Shown piece after piece: positions 1 through 6,394 of a stretch of 6,394 bases of DNA. Below the pieces are notes generated by a model. That model saw nothing but the letters and a program-made list of their open reading frames with translations. It was not told the origin of the DNA and searched no databases. Each line of letters starts with the position of its first letter. Within the stretch, counting starts at the first letter, position 1. This stretch comes from Paracoccaceae bacterium (GTDB lineage: Bacteria; Pseudomonadota; Alphaproteobacteria; Rhodobacterales; Rhodobacteraceae), in assembly GCA_011523445.1 (NCBI GenBank), contig WTGT01000334.1, positions 1 through 6,394 of the forward strand. The letters are read 5' to 3'. Position numbers and translations under genes: made by a program.

Positions 1-598
1 CTGTATCAGCACGCATCGGAATGGCCTTCAAACCCAATCTTTCATAGGTCTTCAGGTAACTTACCAAATGGCGGTTATAGGAATGAATGGCAGCATCCAT
101 GTTGATGTCAAAATTATAACCATCCTTCATCAGAAACTCTCGACCTCTCATCACCCCAAACCTCGGACGCATTTCATCCCTGAATTTCCATTGGATGTGA
201 AACAGGGTCAGCGGAAGGTCACGGTATGACTTAACGTGACTAGAAAAAATTTCCGTGATGAGCTCCTCATTGGTGGGACCGTATAGCAAATCCCTGTTGT
301 GCCGATCCCTGATTCTCAGCATTTCCTCACCATAATCATCATATCTTCCCGATATTTGCCACAAGGAAGCGGGTTGTATGGTCGGCATCAATAAGGGCAA
401 ATGACCTGCTCTTTCCTGTTCTTCAATTACAATTCTCTCAATCTTCTGAAGAACCTTCAAACCAAGGGGCATCCAGGAGTAAATTCCTGATACCGCCTGT
501 TTGATCATGCCTGCCCTCAGCATCAATTTATGGCTTGTTATTTGTGCCTCGGCTGGAACTTCTCTGAGTACAGGTAAAAAATATCTTGTCAATCTCAT
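1..598 (-). CDS. proS: Prolyl-tRNA synthetase, N-terminal part (runs off the window)
   Basis: Only the first 199 codons are present; the gene continues beyond base 1. The enzyme charges tRNA-Pro with proline in the cytoplasm. The translation starts MRLTRYFLPVLRE, the standard start of alphaproteobacterial ProS. It contains SGRYDDYG (about 83-90), the YGPTNEE substrate-binding loop (106-112), and class II motif 2, seen as FRDEMRPRFG (139-148) followed by RGREFLMKDG (151-160). The last visible residues, IPMRADT, are typical of the short ProS type of about 440 residues that lacks the inserted editing domain. That type assignment is inference, because the region where the insertion would lie is outside the window. 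ATG at 598 is preceded by GAGGAAA at good spacing, which fixes the start. The gene lies 26 bp after ppx on the same strand, so it is probably co-transcribed with it. No damage is seen in the visible part. Confidence 0.95.
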   Translation of the reverse strand, partial: MRLTRYFLPVLREVPAEAQITSHKLMLRAGMIKQAVSGIYSWMPLGLKVLQKIERIVIEEQERAGHLPLLMPTIQPASLWQISGRYDDYGEEMLRIRDRHNRDLLYGPTNEELITEIFSSHVKSYRDLPLTLFHIQWKFRDEMRPRFGVMRGREFLMKDGYNFDINMDAAIHSYNRHLVSYLKTYERLGLKAIPMRADT

Positions 599-602
599 AA
601 TA

Positions 603-609
603 TTTCCTC
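603..609 (-). promoter_or_regulatory. Ribosome binding site of proS
   Basis: On the minus strand the sequence GAGGAAA precedes the ATG at 598, with GAGG ending 7 nt before the start codon. It is the clearest Shine-Dalgarno sequence at any gene start in the window. It lies inside the 26 bp gap after ppx, so proS can be translated efficiently from a shared transcript. Confidence 0.7.
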
Positions 610-624
610 GGGGAATCTATTCCG

Positions 625-2160
625 CTAAGTGGAAGTTTCTTCTATATTGATTTTTGCCTCGCAATCCATAGCAGTCGCCAAAGCCCGAAAGCGGGTATTC
701 ACAACTTCACCCGTTATACTTCTCAATTTTTCTGGTAAACTCAGTACAAGATTGTTCTTTTTGGGTTTGAACTTCAGAGTAGTCAATCCCTCAGGTGATA
801 CTACCAGCAGCATTGCTCCCAATCGCATGGCTTTTCCCACAATTTCCGCTAGGCGTATTTCTTCCGGTTCAAGCAGGGATAGCAGGTTTTCGAATTCACC
901 ATACTCACTTTGATTTTTATAGCGATGAAACAGGGAAAGGGCCAAGAATACCCTTCCCGGATGATCCAATCCTCCCAAATTGGCTCTTGTAGCATTTTCG
1001 AAGCAAATGATTGCCCGGTAATCCGGATGAGCCCTCCAACTTACATCATGCAACAGGCAGGCTGCCCGAATGAGCCTTTTCTTTTCAAATGAATGTTGCT
1101 TGAACAGTGGATGGATAAATTCATACAGATAATCTCCATAGCCCGGCAACCTGGCCGAACTGTATTCAGAAAATGCACATGCTTCCAACAAGGGATCGGA
1201 ATCCTGCAACTTCTTCGGCATTCTCAAATAAAGCAACCCTTCCCTGATACCATTCGATGATATGGCTATTTCCTTCGGTTGGAAAATGTTGATCATGGAT
1301 TTCAGAACCATCCCGGCCTTTTGGATATGTTTTAAGCGCTCGTAGGAAATTCTGGTTTTTTCCTGCAGGTGTTCGATGGTTTGACTATTCGCCCATTCGA
1401 GTGTTTTCAAATATTCTTGTGGTGATGATTTATATTCATTCAGTACCTTGAGAGGATAGTTTCTTCTAGAGATGTCCAATTTTGCAATTGCCCTCCAGGA
1501 ACCGCCCACAAGGTAAATTGTCTTGTACTTTCTGGTGAATCGCTTTCGTAGTTTGGCAACTTCATTCCCTATGTGATTTTCAAGTGATTGATTATCCAAA
1601 TCCAACCGTTCAAGGACAAGTGGACCAAGAGACGAAGTTTCACATAGTCCCACTTTCATATTATTGACATCAGCAAGTTCCATGGACACCCCGCCAATAT
1701 CGGAAACCAGGCCATTTGCTTCCGGCCAACCAAGAATAACCCCATTTGCAGCCAGATTGGCTTCATGTTCACCGCTTGCTATGGTTAACTCCAACCTAGT
1801 TTTCTTGAATATGGTCTCCGTGAATTCGTGGCCATCACTAGCCTCTCTAAGTGCAGCCGTTCCTACCCCAACCAAATCAGAGACATTCATCAGTTTGGCA
1901 ATGGTGACAAACCTTGTGATGGCCGACAAGGCTCTTTCCTTGCCACTGGGATCAAGTTTTCCCGTTTCAGCCAGTGAAGCACCCAACCCACATAATACTT
2001 TTTCATTAAAAAAATAGGCTGGTGATCGAGCAGCACCATCGAAAACGACCAGACGAACGGAATTTGATCCAACGTCAATTACTGCCACGCGTCTAACCCG
2101 CTCAACAACGGGATCCTGAAAAATTGGCCTAGTGGAATCTGAAATGGTTGATGAATACAA
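625..2160 (-). CDS. ppx: Exopolyphosphatase, Ppx/GppA family
   Basis: This is a 511-residue Ppx/GppA phosphatase, which removes terminal phosphate from polyphosphate and, in some members, hydrolyses pppGpp. It belongs to the actin/HSP70-like ASKHA fold. Visible motifs in order: phosphate-1 loop VIDVGSNSVRLVV (27-39); SGEHEA (129-134), whose E133 aligns with catalytic Glu121 of E. coli Ppx; phosphate-2 loop DIGGVS (154-159); VGGSWRAIA (218-226), typical of alphaproteobacterial Ppx; NGIREGLLY (303-311); and an HD-like C-terminal domain with LLHDVSWRAHPDY (369-381) and GLDHPGR (397-403). Length is normal for the alphaproteobacterial form. The third glycine of the usual DIGGGS loop is valine (V158, codon 1689-1687), an unusual change at a phosphate-contacting loop. 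The start is TTG: the frame has a stop at 2172-2170, and no ATG lies near the N-terminus. The Shine-Dalgarno signal is weak (TGAG about 8 nt upstream). It follows ppk by 34 bp, so synthesis and breakdown of polyphosphate are encoded together. Choice between Ppx and GppA activity rests on this context. Confidence 0.93.
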   Translation of the reverse strand: MYSSTISDSTRPIFQDPVVERVRRVAVIDVGSNSVRLVVFDGAARSPAYFFNEKVLCGLGASLAETGKLDPSGKERALSAITRFVTIAKLMNVSDLVGVGTAALREASDGHEFTETIFKKTRLELTIASGEHEANLAANGVILGWPEANGLVSDIGGVSMELADVNNMKVGLCETSSLGPLVLERLDLDNQSLENHIGNEVAKLRKRFTRKYKTIYLVGGSWRAIAKLDISRRNYPLKVLNEYKSSPQEYLKTLEWANSQTIEHLQEKTRISYERLKHIQKAGMVLKSMINIFQPKEIAISSNGIREGLLYLRMPKKLQDSDPLLEACAFSEYSSARLPGYGDYLYEFIHPLFKQHSFEKKRLIRAACLLHDVSWRAHPDYRAIICFENATRANLGGLDHPGRVFLALSLFHRYKNQSEYGEFENLLSLLEPEEIRLAEIVGKAMRLGAMLLVVSPEGLTTLKFKPKKNNLVLSLPEKLRSITGEVVNTRFRALATAMDCEAKINIEETST

Positions 2161-2194
2161 ATGCAGGACTCATTATGTCATGGTTCTCGAAATA

Positions 2195-5092
2195 CTAATC
2201 CTTTGGCCTTATCAACCTGATTTCCTTTTTTGCTCCTGCCGAACCTCGACCTGACAAGGAGGGATTTTCCATAAAAAAGGTATGGCAATTTAATCGGTTG
2301 GTGTTGGCTTCATTTTTTGATCGTATATAATTTCCATTTGGTTGCAAAATCCAACTCTGTTCCTGATCAGACAGGTTGGCAGCAACAATCTGGCTCATGA
2401 TTTGGTCTCTAACTGTTTCATTCTTTATTTCAACCAGGGTTTCAACTCTTCGGTCAAGATTACGTTCCATCCAATCCGCCGAAGAAATGAATATCCTTGC
2501 CTTGGCCGACGGCAGGGCATGACCATTGGAAAAACAGAAAAGACGGGAATGTTCAAGAAATCTTCCCACGATTGATTTTACCCGAATATTTTCAGACAAT
2601 CCTTTGATGCCGGGCCTCAGCCCACAAATCCCCCGAACCACCAGACTGATTTTTACGCCAGACTGACTTGCCTCATACAATGAATCAATGATCAATGGAT
2701 CAATCAGGGCATTCATTTTGGCCCATATCTGTGCCGGTTTGCCCTTTCTGGCATTTTCGGTTTCTCGGGCAATCAGCGATTGCAAGGTTTCCCTAAGATT
2801 AAAGGGAGAAATTGACAGGCTTTCCAGTTTATCGGGAACAGCGTAACCTGATACGTAATTGAACAATTTTGTACCATCCCGGCCCAATTCCTCATCACAG
2901 GTAAACAAGCTTACGTCGGTATATACTCTGGCGGTAATTGGATGATAGTTTCCGGTTCCGAAATGTGTATAGGTGACAAGTTGATTGCCTTCTCTTCGGA
3001 TTACCGAAGATACCTTGGCATGTGTCTTTAGGTTTATAAAGCCATAAACCACATGTGCACCTGCCCTTTCGAGCGCCCTGGACTGTCTGATATTAGCTGC
3101 CTCATCAAATCTAGCCTTCAGTTCCACAAGTGCAGTTACCGATTTACCATTCTCGGCTGCTTCACAGAGTGCCTCGACTATGGGGCTTTCATAAGAGGTT
3201 CGATAAAGTGTCTGCTTGATCGCCACGACATTGGGGTCCTGAGCCGCCTGCCTGATAAAGCGGATAACCATATCAAAGGTTTCATAGGGATGATGTAATA
3301 GCATGTCCTTTCTTTTGACGGCAGCAAATATATCATCATTATGTTCCTTGACCCTTTCCGGAACACGTGGAGTGAATTTCGGCCACAATAAATCCTGGCG
3401 TTTTTCCAGGACAAGCTCACCAAGGTCAGCCATACCGATCATGCCGGGTATTTCGGTCAGTTTTTCTTCTGAAAACCTTAACTCGGTTAATACCTTTTTC
3501 CGCAACTCGCCATATGAGCCTTGAGAAATGGATACTTGTATTACCTCTCCCCGCCGTCTTCTCTTGAGGGCTGTTTCAAATTCCCGAACCAAATCCTCGG
3601 CTTCTTCCTCAATCTCAAGGTCGCTATCTCTCAAAACACGGAAAATGCAATTTTCAACAATCTTGTAATCAGGAAAAATAAAGTGAACCTTTTCAAGCAG
3701 AAGTTCCTCCAGGGGAATGAATCTGGTTTCACCCTTTGGACCATCTGGCAAGGAAACAAACCTGCTTATTTGAACGGGTATGGGGAGTAATGCACTGAGT
3801 TGTTTTTTATCCTTGGGTCTTTCCAGTCGGATGGCAATGGTAAAACCTGCATTTGGAATGAAGGGGAATGGATGGGCGGGATCAATAGCCAATGGGGTTA
3901 ATACGGGGAAAACATCCTCTATGAATTTTGTGTCAAGGTAGTTCCTATCATCTTCGGTCAACTGCTCCCTTTCGAGAATGAGAATACCAACGTCTTCCAT
4001 TTCTTCCCGAATTAAATTCCAGGTATCGATCTGAGCCGATATAAGCTTCCGAGATTCCTTTTCTATTTCAACGAGTTGTTCTGAAGGTAGTCTTCCATCC
4101 GTACCCGGTGGATAATTTCCTATACTGGCCAACTCCATCAAGCCGGCTACCCTAACCGAATAGAACTCGTCAAAATTGGTAGCGGAAATCGACAGGAACC
4201 TGACTCTTTCCAATAGGGGAACATCAGGATTCTGTGCCTCTTCAAGAACACGCCAGTTGAAATTCAACCAAGAGAGTTCCCTGTTGAAATACTTTTTTGG
4301 ACCCTCAATTTCCGATGGTGGAACCTCTATAGATTCCGGGTACTTGGAATTGAGGAAATCTAAACTGTCATTGTTTGTATTCTTCAAAACAATTTCTTCC
4401 TTTGGACCTTTTTTCTTTACTGCACCTTTTTTAATCAATTCCCTAATCATTTTCTTGCTGACCGGTTTACGGCTTATCAGGGATATTTTGTCCAGATTTT
4501 CTACCATCCGATGAGCCGCCGAGAAAGATCTCTCACTATTTTTTACCAGATATTGAATCAAATCAGGCGTATAGGAAATCTGTTTGTCTGAAAAAAGTTT
4601 ACTATAAAGGATTGACAACAACTTTGCATCAGGCTGGTTAATTTTCCCAACCCTTGTGCCCAAAAGCCTACTCCTGAGATCGGGCTTTATGAACTCAAGT
4701 TCTTTTGGGTCGTGACTTGATGTAATCAGGAACTTCCTGCTTTCCTTGGAAACCATATCGCAAAACTGGAACAGGTCTTCCTCCTGTTCCCTATTGCCAC
4801 ACAAACGTTCCAGATTCTCCAACACAATTGATTTTGTCGAAGGGAATTTTGCATATTCCTCAGCAGAAAATTCCTCGGCCTCAAAGCAATGGGCCTTGTT
4901 TTTGATTTCCCATATCCTGGCCAGATGGGTCTTGCCTGAATATTCAGGACCAACCAGGATAAAGCGATTATCCGGCCAATTCTCCACATCTTGCAGCAAA
5001 TCCCACAAATTTGAATTCGAACCGGCGATAATAAAATCGGCCTCACTATATGAGGGTTTGAAATCAAACTCTAAAATCTGTGTACTAGTCAC
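2195..5092 (-). CDS. ppk: Hda-like AAA+ domain fused to polyphosphate kinase 1
   Basis: One open frame of 965 codons joins two proteins. Residues 1-221 resemble Hda/HdaA, the DnaA-related factor that triggers ATP-DnaA hydrolysis. They show a possible clamp-binding segment QILEFDF (5-11), Walker A GPEYSGKT (48-55), a Walker B-like SIVLENLERL (88-97, with E-N where E. coli Hda has D-N), sensor-1-like LITSSHD, DLRSRL (138-143), and a sensor-2 region with SERSFSAAHR. A lysine-rich linker (about 221-265) leads into a complete Ppk1, which polymerises ATP gamma-phosphate into polyphosphate. Ppk1 features are ELSWLNFN (272-279), N306 (E. coli Asn45), R631 and R661, autophosphorylated histidine H691 in KTHAK (E. 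coli His435), H848 in FLEHSR (E. coli His592), SSADWMERN and the tail FFMENPSLSGRG. GTG at 5092 is preferred as start because it places the Hda N-terminus correctly and overlaps the permease stop by 8 bp; an ATG at 5140 would add 16 residues. The two domains are usually separate genes, so fusion versus sequencing error must be settled. Confidence 0.9.
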   Translation of the reverse strand: MTSTQILEFDFKPSYSEADFIIAGSNSNLWDLLQDVENWPDNRFILVGPEYSGKTHLARIWEIKNKAHCFEAEEFSAEEYAKFPSTKSIVLENLERLCGNREQEEDLFQFCDMVSKESRKFLITSSHDPKELEFIKPDLRSRLLGTRVGKINQPDAKLLSILYSKLFSDKQISYTPDLIQYLVKNSERSFSAAHRMVENLDKISLISRKPVSKKMIRELIKKGAVKKKGPKEEIVLKNTNNDSLDFLNSKYPESIEVPPSEIEGPKKYFNRELSWLNFNWRVLEEAQNPDVPLLERVRFLSISATNFDEFYSVRVAGLMELASIGNYPPGTDGRLPSEQLVEIEKESRKLISAQIDTWNLIREEMEDVGILILEREQLTEDDRNYLDTKFIEDVFPVLTPLAIDPAHPFPFIPNAGFTIAIRLERPKDKKQLSALLPIPVQISRFVSLPDGPKGETRFIPLEELLLEKVHFIFPDYKIVENCIFRVLRDSDLEIEEEAEDLVREFETALKRRRRGEVIQVSISQGSYGELRKKVLTELRFSEEKLTEIPGMIGMADLGELVLEKRQDLLWPKFTPRVPERVKEHNDDIFAAVKRKDMLLHHPYETFDMVIRFIRQAAQDPNVVAIKQTLYRTSYESPIVEALCEAAENGKSVTALVELKARFDEAANIRQSRALERAGAHVVYGFINLKTHAKVSSVIRREGNQLVTYTHFGTGNYHPITARVYTDVSLFTCDEELGRDGTKLFNYVSGYAVPDKLESLSISPFNLRETLQSLIARETENARKGKPAQIWAKMNALIDPLIIDSLYEASQSGVKISLVVRGICGLRPGIKGLSENIRVKSIVGRFLEHSRLFCFSNGHALPSAKARIFISSADWMERNLDRRVETLVEIKNETVRDQIMSQIVAANLSDQEQSWILQPNGNYIRSKNEANTNRLNCHTFFMENPSLSGRGSAGAKKEIRLIRPKD
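4385..4402 (-). promoter_or_regulatory. Possible internal translation start of stand-alone Ppk1
   Basis: Within the linker of the fused frame, AAGGAAG (4402-4396) stands 8 nt before an in-frame TTG (4387-4385). Starting there would give a 730-residue protein, a normal length for alphaproteobacterial Ppk1, beginning about 35 residues before the conserved ELSW motif. The motif and spacing are seen directly; its use as a start is inference. The neighbouring ppx also appears to use TTG. Confidence 0.4.
4406..4432 (-). repeat. Two direct copies of AAAAAAGGT at the Hda-Ppk junction
   Basis: On the minus strand the 9-mer AAAAAAGGT occurs at 4432-4424 and again at 4414-4406, 18 bp apart, so the copies are in the same phase. 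They encode Lys-Lys-Gly twice in the linker. The first A6 tract lies where the E. coli Hda protein would end (VKEILKL there, IRELIKK here). Removing one A from it gives IRELIKKVQ followed by TAA at 4419-4417, a natural Hda C-terminus. The tracts could promote slippage, or could be where a sequencing or assembly indel joined two genes. Confidence 0.6.
5085..5092 (-). other. 8 bp stop/start overlap of permease and Hda-Ppk frames
   Basis: The minus-strand string GTGACTAG contains the GTG start (5092-5090) of the Hda domain and the TAG stop (5087-5085) of the permease in another frame. AAGG at 5107-5104 lies 11 nt before the GTG and AGAAAG lies immediately before it, so the ribosome binding site is only moderate. 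Coupling to termination of the permease is therefore likely. This arrangement is the main reason for choosing GTG over the upstream ATG at 5140. Confidence 0.55.
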
Positions 5093-6164
5093 CTTTCTGC
5101 TTGCCTTGCTTACCCGTCTTACCAAGGTACAGAACACCATCCAAATATTGTTTTACACCAAATCTCAAAAACACACCGATAATAGCAGCCATTGGTACGG
5201 CGACCATCAACCCCACAAATCCAAACAAAAACCCAAAGGCGGACAGTGAAAATAGAATCCATACCGGATGTAACCCAACGGATTTTCCCACGATTTTTGG
5301 AGTTAGTATGTTACCTTCCAGAATTTGCCCCGAAACAAATATCAAACCGACCACACCGATAAAGAGTGGGTTTTCCCAAAATTGGAACAACGCCAACCCA
5401 ATTGCAAGAACTCCTCCGAGAATGGCACCCAGGAAAGGTATGAATGAAATCAATCCGGCAATAAACCCTATTATCAAACCTGCCTTCAAACCAACAAGAT
5501 ATAAGGTTATTCCATAAAACAATCCCAGAATCAGACAAATAGTGAGTTGTCCACGAACAAAGCTGGACAGGATAGAATCCACTTCCCCAGCCAATTCCCG
5601 AATGGTTTCCTTGTGGTCCATCGGCAGGAGTGAATCTATCCTTGCTATCATATTGTCCCAATCAGCCAGGGAGTAAATAAAAACGACCGGAACGATGATC
5701 AGGAATGTGCCAGCCTGCCAGGCAAGGTTAAAGGAACTGTAAATCCCGGTCAATATCTCGTTGGAATAGCTTTGGAAAAATCCAAGAAACTTGTTCAGGG
5801 AAAGACCCAGTTGGGAGTCCGTGCTTATCAATTCCGGAAAGTGGACTTGTAGAATTGAAACCAAGGTCTCCAGGGTGGCTGGTAGAATTCCAAAAAGTTC
5901 TCTGATCTGTATACCCAGTAAGGGTACAAAAAATACAACGGCAGAACCCAAAACGACAAAGGAAAGCACGGCAACTATAGCCGTGGATATTGCGCGGTTC
6001 AAACCCATCCGCTCAAATCTATCGACAAAAGGGTCCAGCAAATACGCAAGGGCCATTCCAACAATAAATGGCAAAAGGATGTCACCGAGTAGATAAAGGA
6101 CAAGCAAGGTAACGACCATTGCTATCCCCCACCAGGTAATCTGTTGTTTTGCCGAAAGAGCCAT
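5085..6164 (-). CDS. AI-2E family (PerM-type) transporter, integral membrane protein
   Basis: This 359-residue protein belongs to the AI-2E/PerM/TqsA family of inner-membrane proteins. Family members include an autoinducer-2 exporter and cation/proton antiporters, so the substrate cannot be assigned. Hydrophobic segments lie at about 12-42, 58-84, 150-166, 205-226, 227-262, 267-280 and 300-336. Family signatures are LLPFIVGMALAYLLDP near the N-terminus, DWDNM after the central membrane helix (168-172), SFVRGQ (201-206), the glycine-rich FIPFLGAILGG (241-251) and EGNILTPKIVGKSVGLHP (283-300). The usual YLLRDW is YSLADW here, without the arginine. The C-terminus is a short basic tail, GKTGKQGKQKGD. 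Length is normal. ATG at 6164 is the first start after an in-frame stop at 6179-6177; no good Shine-Dalgarno sequence is visible. Its stop overlaps the GTG start of the Hda domain in the string GTGACTAG, suggesting translational coupling. A permease of this family directly before hdaA is a common alphaproteobacterial arrangement. Confidence 0.9.
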   Translation of the reverse strand: MALSAKQQITWWGIAMVVTLLVLYLLGDILLPFIVGMALAYLLDPFVDRFERMGLNRAISTAIVAVLSFVVLGSAVVFFVPLLGIQIRELFGILPATLETLVSILQVHFPELISTDSQLGLSLNKFLGFFQSYSNEILTGIYSSFNLAWQAGTFLIIVPVVFIYSLADWDNMIARIDSLLPMDHKETIRELAGEVDSILSSFVRGQLTICLILGLFYGITLYLVGLKAGLIIGFIAGLISFIPFLGAILGGVLAIGLALFQFWENPLFIGVVGLIFVSGQILEGNILTPKIVGKSVGLHPVWILFSLSAFGFLFGFVGLMVAVPMAAIIGVFLRFGVKQYLDGVLYLGKTGKQGKQKGD

Positions 6165-6271
6165 AGTAATTTTAATTCAACATCATGTAATTTCTAATTG
6201 TGCCGGTTAGCAGGAAGATAATGGTTGTAAGACAATATTCAAAGAATTACCCCCTGCCTAACGCCAGGGTA
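6165..6271. other. Intergenic region between nadK and the permease gene
   Basis: This 107 bp stretch is AT-rich near the permease start and holds no reading frame worth calling. Apart from the hairpin next to the nadK stop, I see no convincing promoter. TTGTCT followed 17 bp later by TGCTAA on the minus strand is only a poor match to a sigma-70 promoter. If the permease-ppk-ppx-proS unit has its own promoter, this is the most likely place. Confidence 0.4.
6248..6271 (-). terminator. Possible weak terminator hairpin after nadK
   Basis: Directly after the nadK TGA, TACCCTG can pair with CAGGGGGTA around the loop GCGTTAGG, with two extra G residues bulged. The downstream sequence ATTCTTT is only a poor U-tract, so this may be a weak or leaky terminator or simply a 3' end hairpin that protects the mRNA. 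Confidence 0.35.
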
Positions 6272-6394
6272 TCAGTAAAATTGTTCACTGATCAACCTTT
6301 CCTGCAACCCATGGCCACGGTCAAATAATATTTTATGTTTGATGGTTGGATCGCTTTCTACCGTCACCGAAACAATGTTATAGGCACTATTGCC
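6272..6394 (-). CDS. nadK: Probable NAD kinase, C-terminal fragment
   Basis: Forty codons and a TGA stop are visible; the rest of the gene lies beyond the window edge. The translation contains YNIVSVTVESD, then KILFDRGHGLQER and ends LISEQFY. From memory of the family, alphaproteobacterial NAD kinases end with a similar beta strand, an LFDPxHSxxERIL-like segment and a terminal EQF. That is the basis of the call, and it rests on a short stretch. NAD kinase phosphorylates NAD to NADP in the cytoplasm. No catalytic motif (GGDG or the NE/D motif) is in the window, so function is inferred only from the tail. It lies on the same strand as the downstream genes, 107 bp before the permease, and may belong to the same or a preceding transcription unit. 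Confidence 0.55.
   Translation of the reverse strand, partial: GNSAYNIVSVTVESDPTIKHKILFDRGHGLQERLISEQFY

Noticed and set aside
2161..2194. A terminator between ppk and ppx
   Set aside because: No stable inverted repeat or T-run is visible in this 34 bp gap, and close spacing argues for co-transcription.
5093..5140. ATG at 5140 as the start of the Hda-Ppk frame
   Set aside because: The 16 extra residues (basic, no family similarity) lie wholly inside the permease gene, whereas GTG at 5092 gives the expected Hda N-terminus. It cannot be fully excluded.
4746..5249. A 167-codon open frame on the plus strand
   Set aside because: It lies antisense to the Hda domain and the permease end, its translation has no recognisable family features and is serine-rich as expected for a shadow frame, and the opposite strand carries clear protein motifs.
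5101..5517. A 138-codon plus-strand open frame rich in Pro, Asn and Thr
   Set aside because: It is the complement of hydrophobic membrane-helix codons in the permease gene, which typically produce long spurious antisense frames.
6195..6240. A sigma-70 promoter in the gap before the permease gene
   Set aside because: The best match, TTGTCT with 17 bp spacing to TGCTAA, is poor in its -10 element and no better than chance in AT-rich DNA.

Overview
The window is a stretch of chromosome from an alphaproteobacterium with moderately AT-rich DNA. All recognisable genes lie on the minus strand. The alphaproteobacterial assignment rests on four things: the short-type prolyl-tRNA synthetase N-terminus, the long Ppx with a GGxWRA motif and an HD-like C-terminal domain, the C-terminal tail style of Ppk1, and the order AI-2E family permease, hda, ppk, ppx that is familiar from that class. 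Species cannot be named from the sequence.

Layout, in transcription order from high to low coordinates. 6394-6272: last 40 codons of a probable NAD kinase. 6271-6165: 107 bp intergenic stretch with a small hairpin directly after the nadK stop. 6164-5085: AI-2E/PerM family membrane protein. 5092-2195: one uninterrupted frame encoding an Hda-like (DnaA-related AAA+) domain joined to a complete polyphosphate kinase 1. 2160-625: Ppx/GppA family exopolyphosphatase with a TTG start. 598-1: first 199 codons of proS, running off the window. From the permease onward, gaps are 34 and 26 bp and one junction overlaps by 8 bp, so these genes are probably one transcription unit.

Ppk1 makes polyphosphate from ATP and Ppx degrades it, so the core of the unit is a polyphosphate cycle. 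Hda-type proteins inactivate ATP-DnaA at the replisome. In the relatives I know of, hdaA and ppk are separate neighbouring genes.

The main point of interest is that here they form one reading frame. The junction contains two A6 tracts, a stop codon one frame away exactly where Hda should end, and an internal TTG start with a good Shine-Dalgarno sequence at the proper ppk start. The locus is therefore either a true Hda-Ppk fusion, a pair of products made through slippage or reinitiation, or two normal genes joined by a single-base homopolymer error. I saw no mobile elements, CRISPR arrays, tRNA or rRNA genes, and no gap without a gene longer than about 110 bp.
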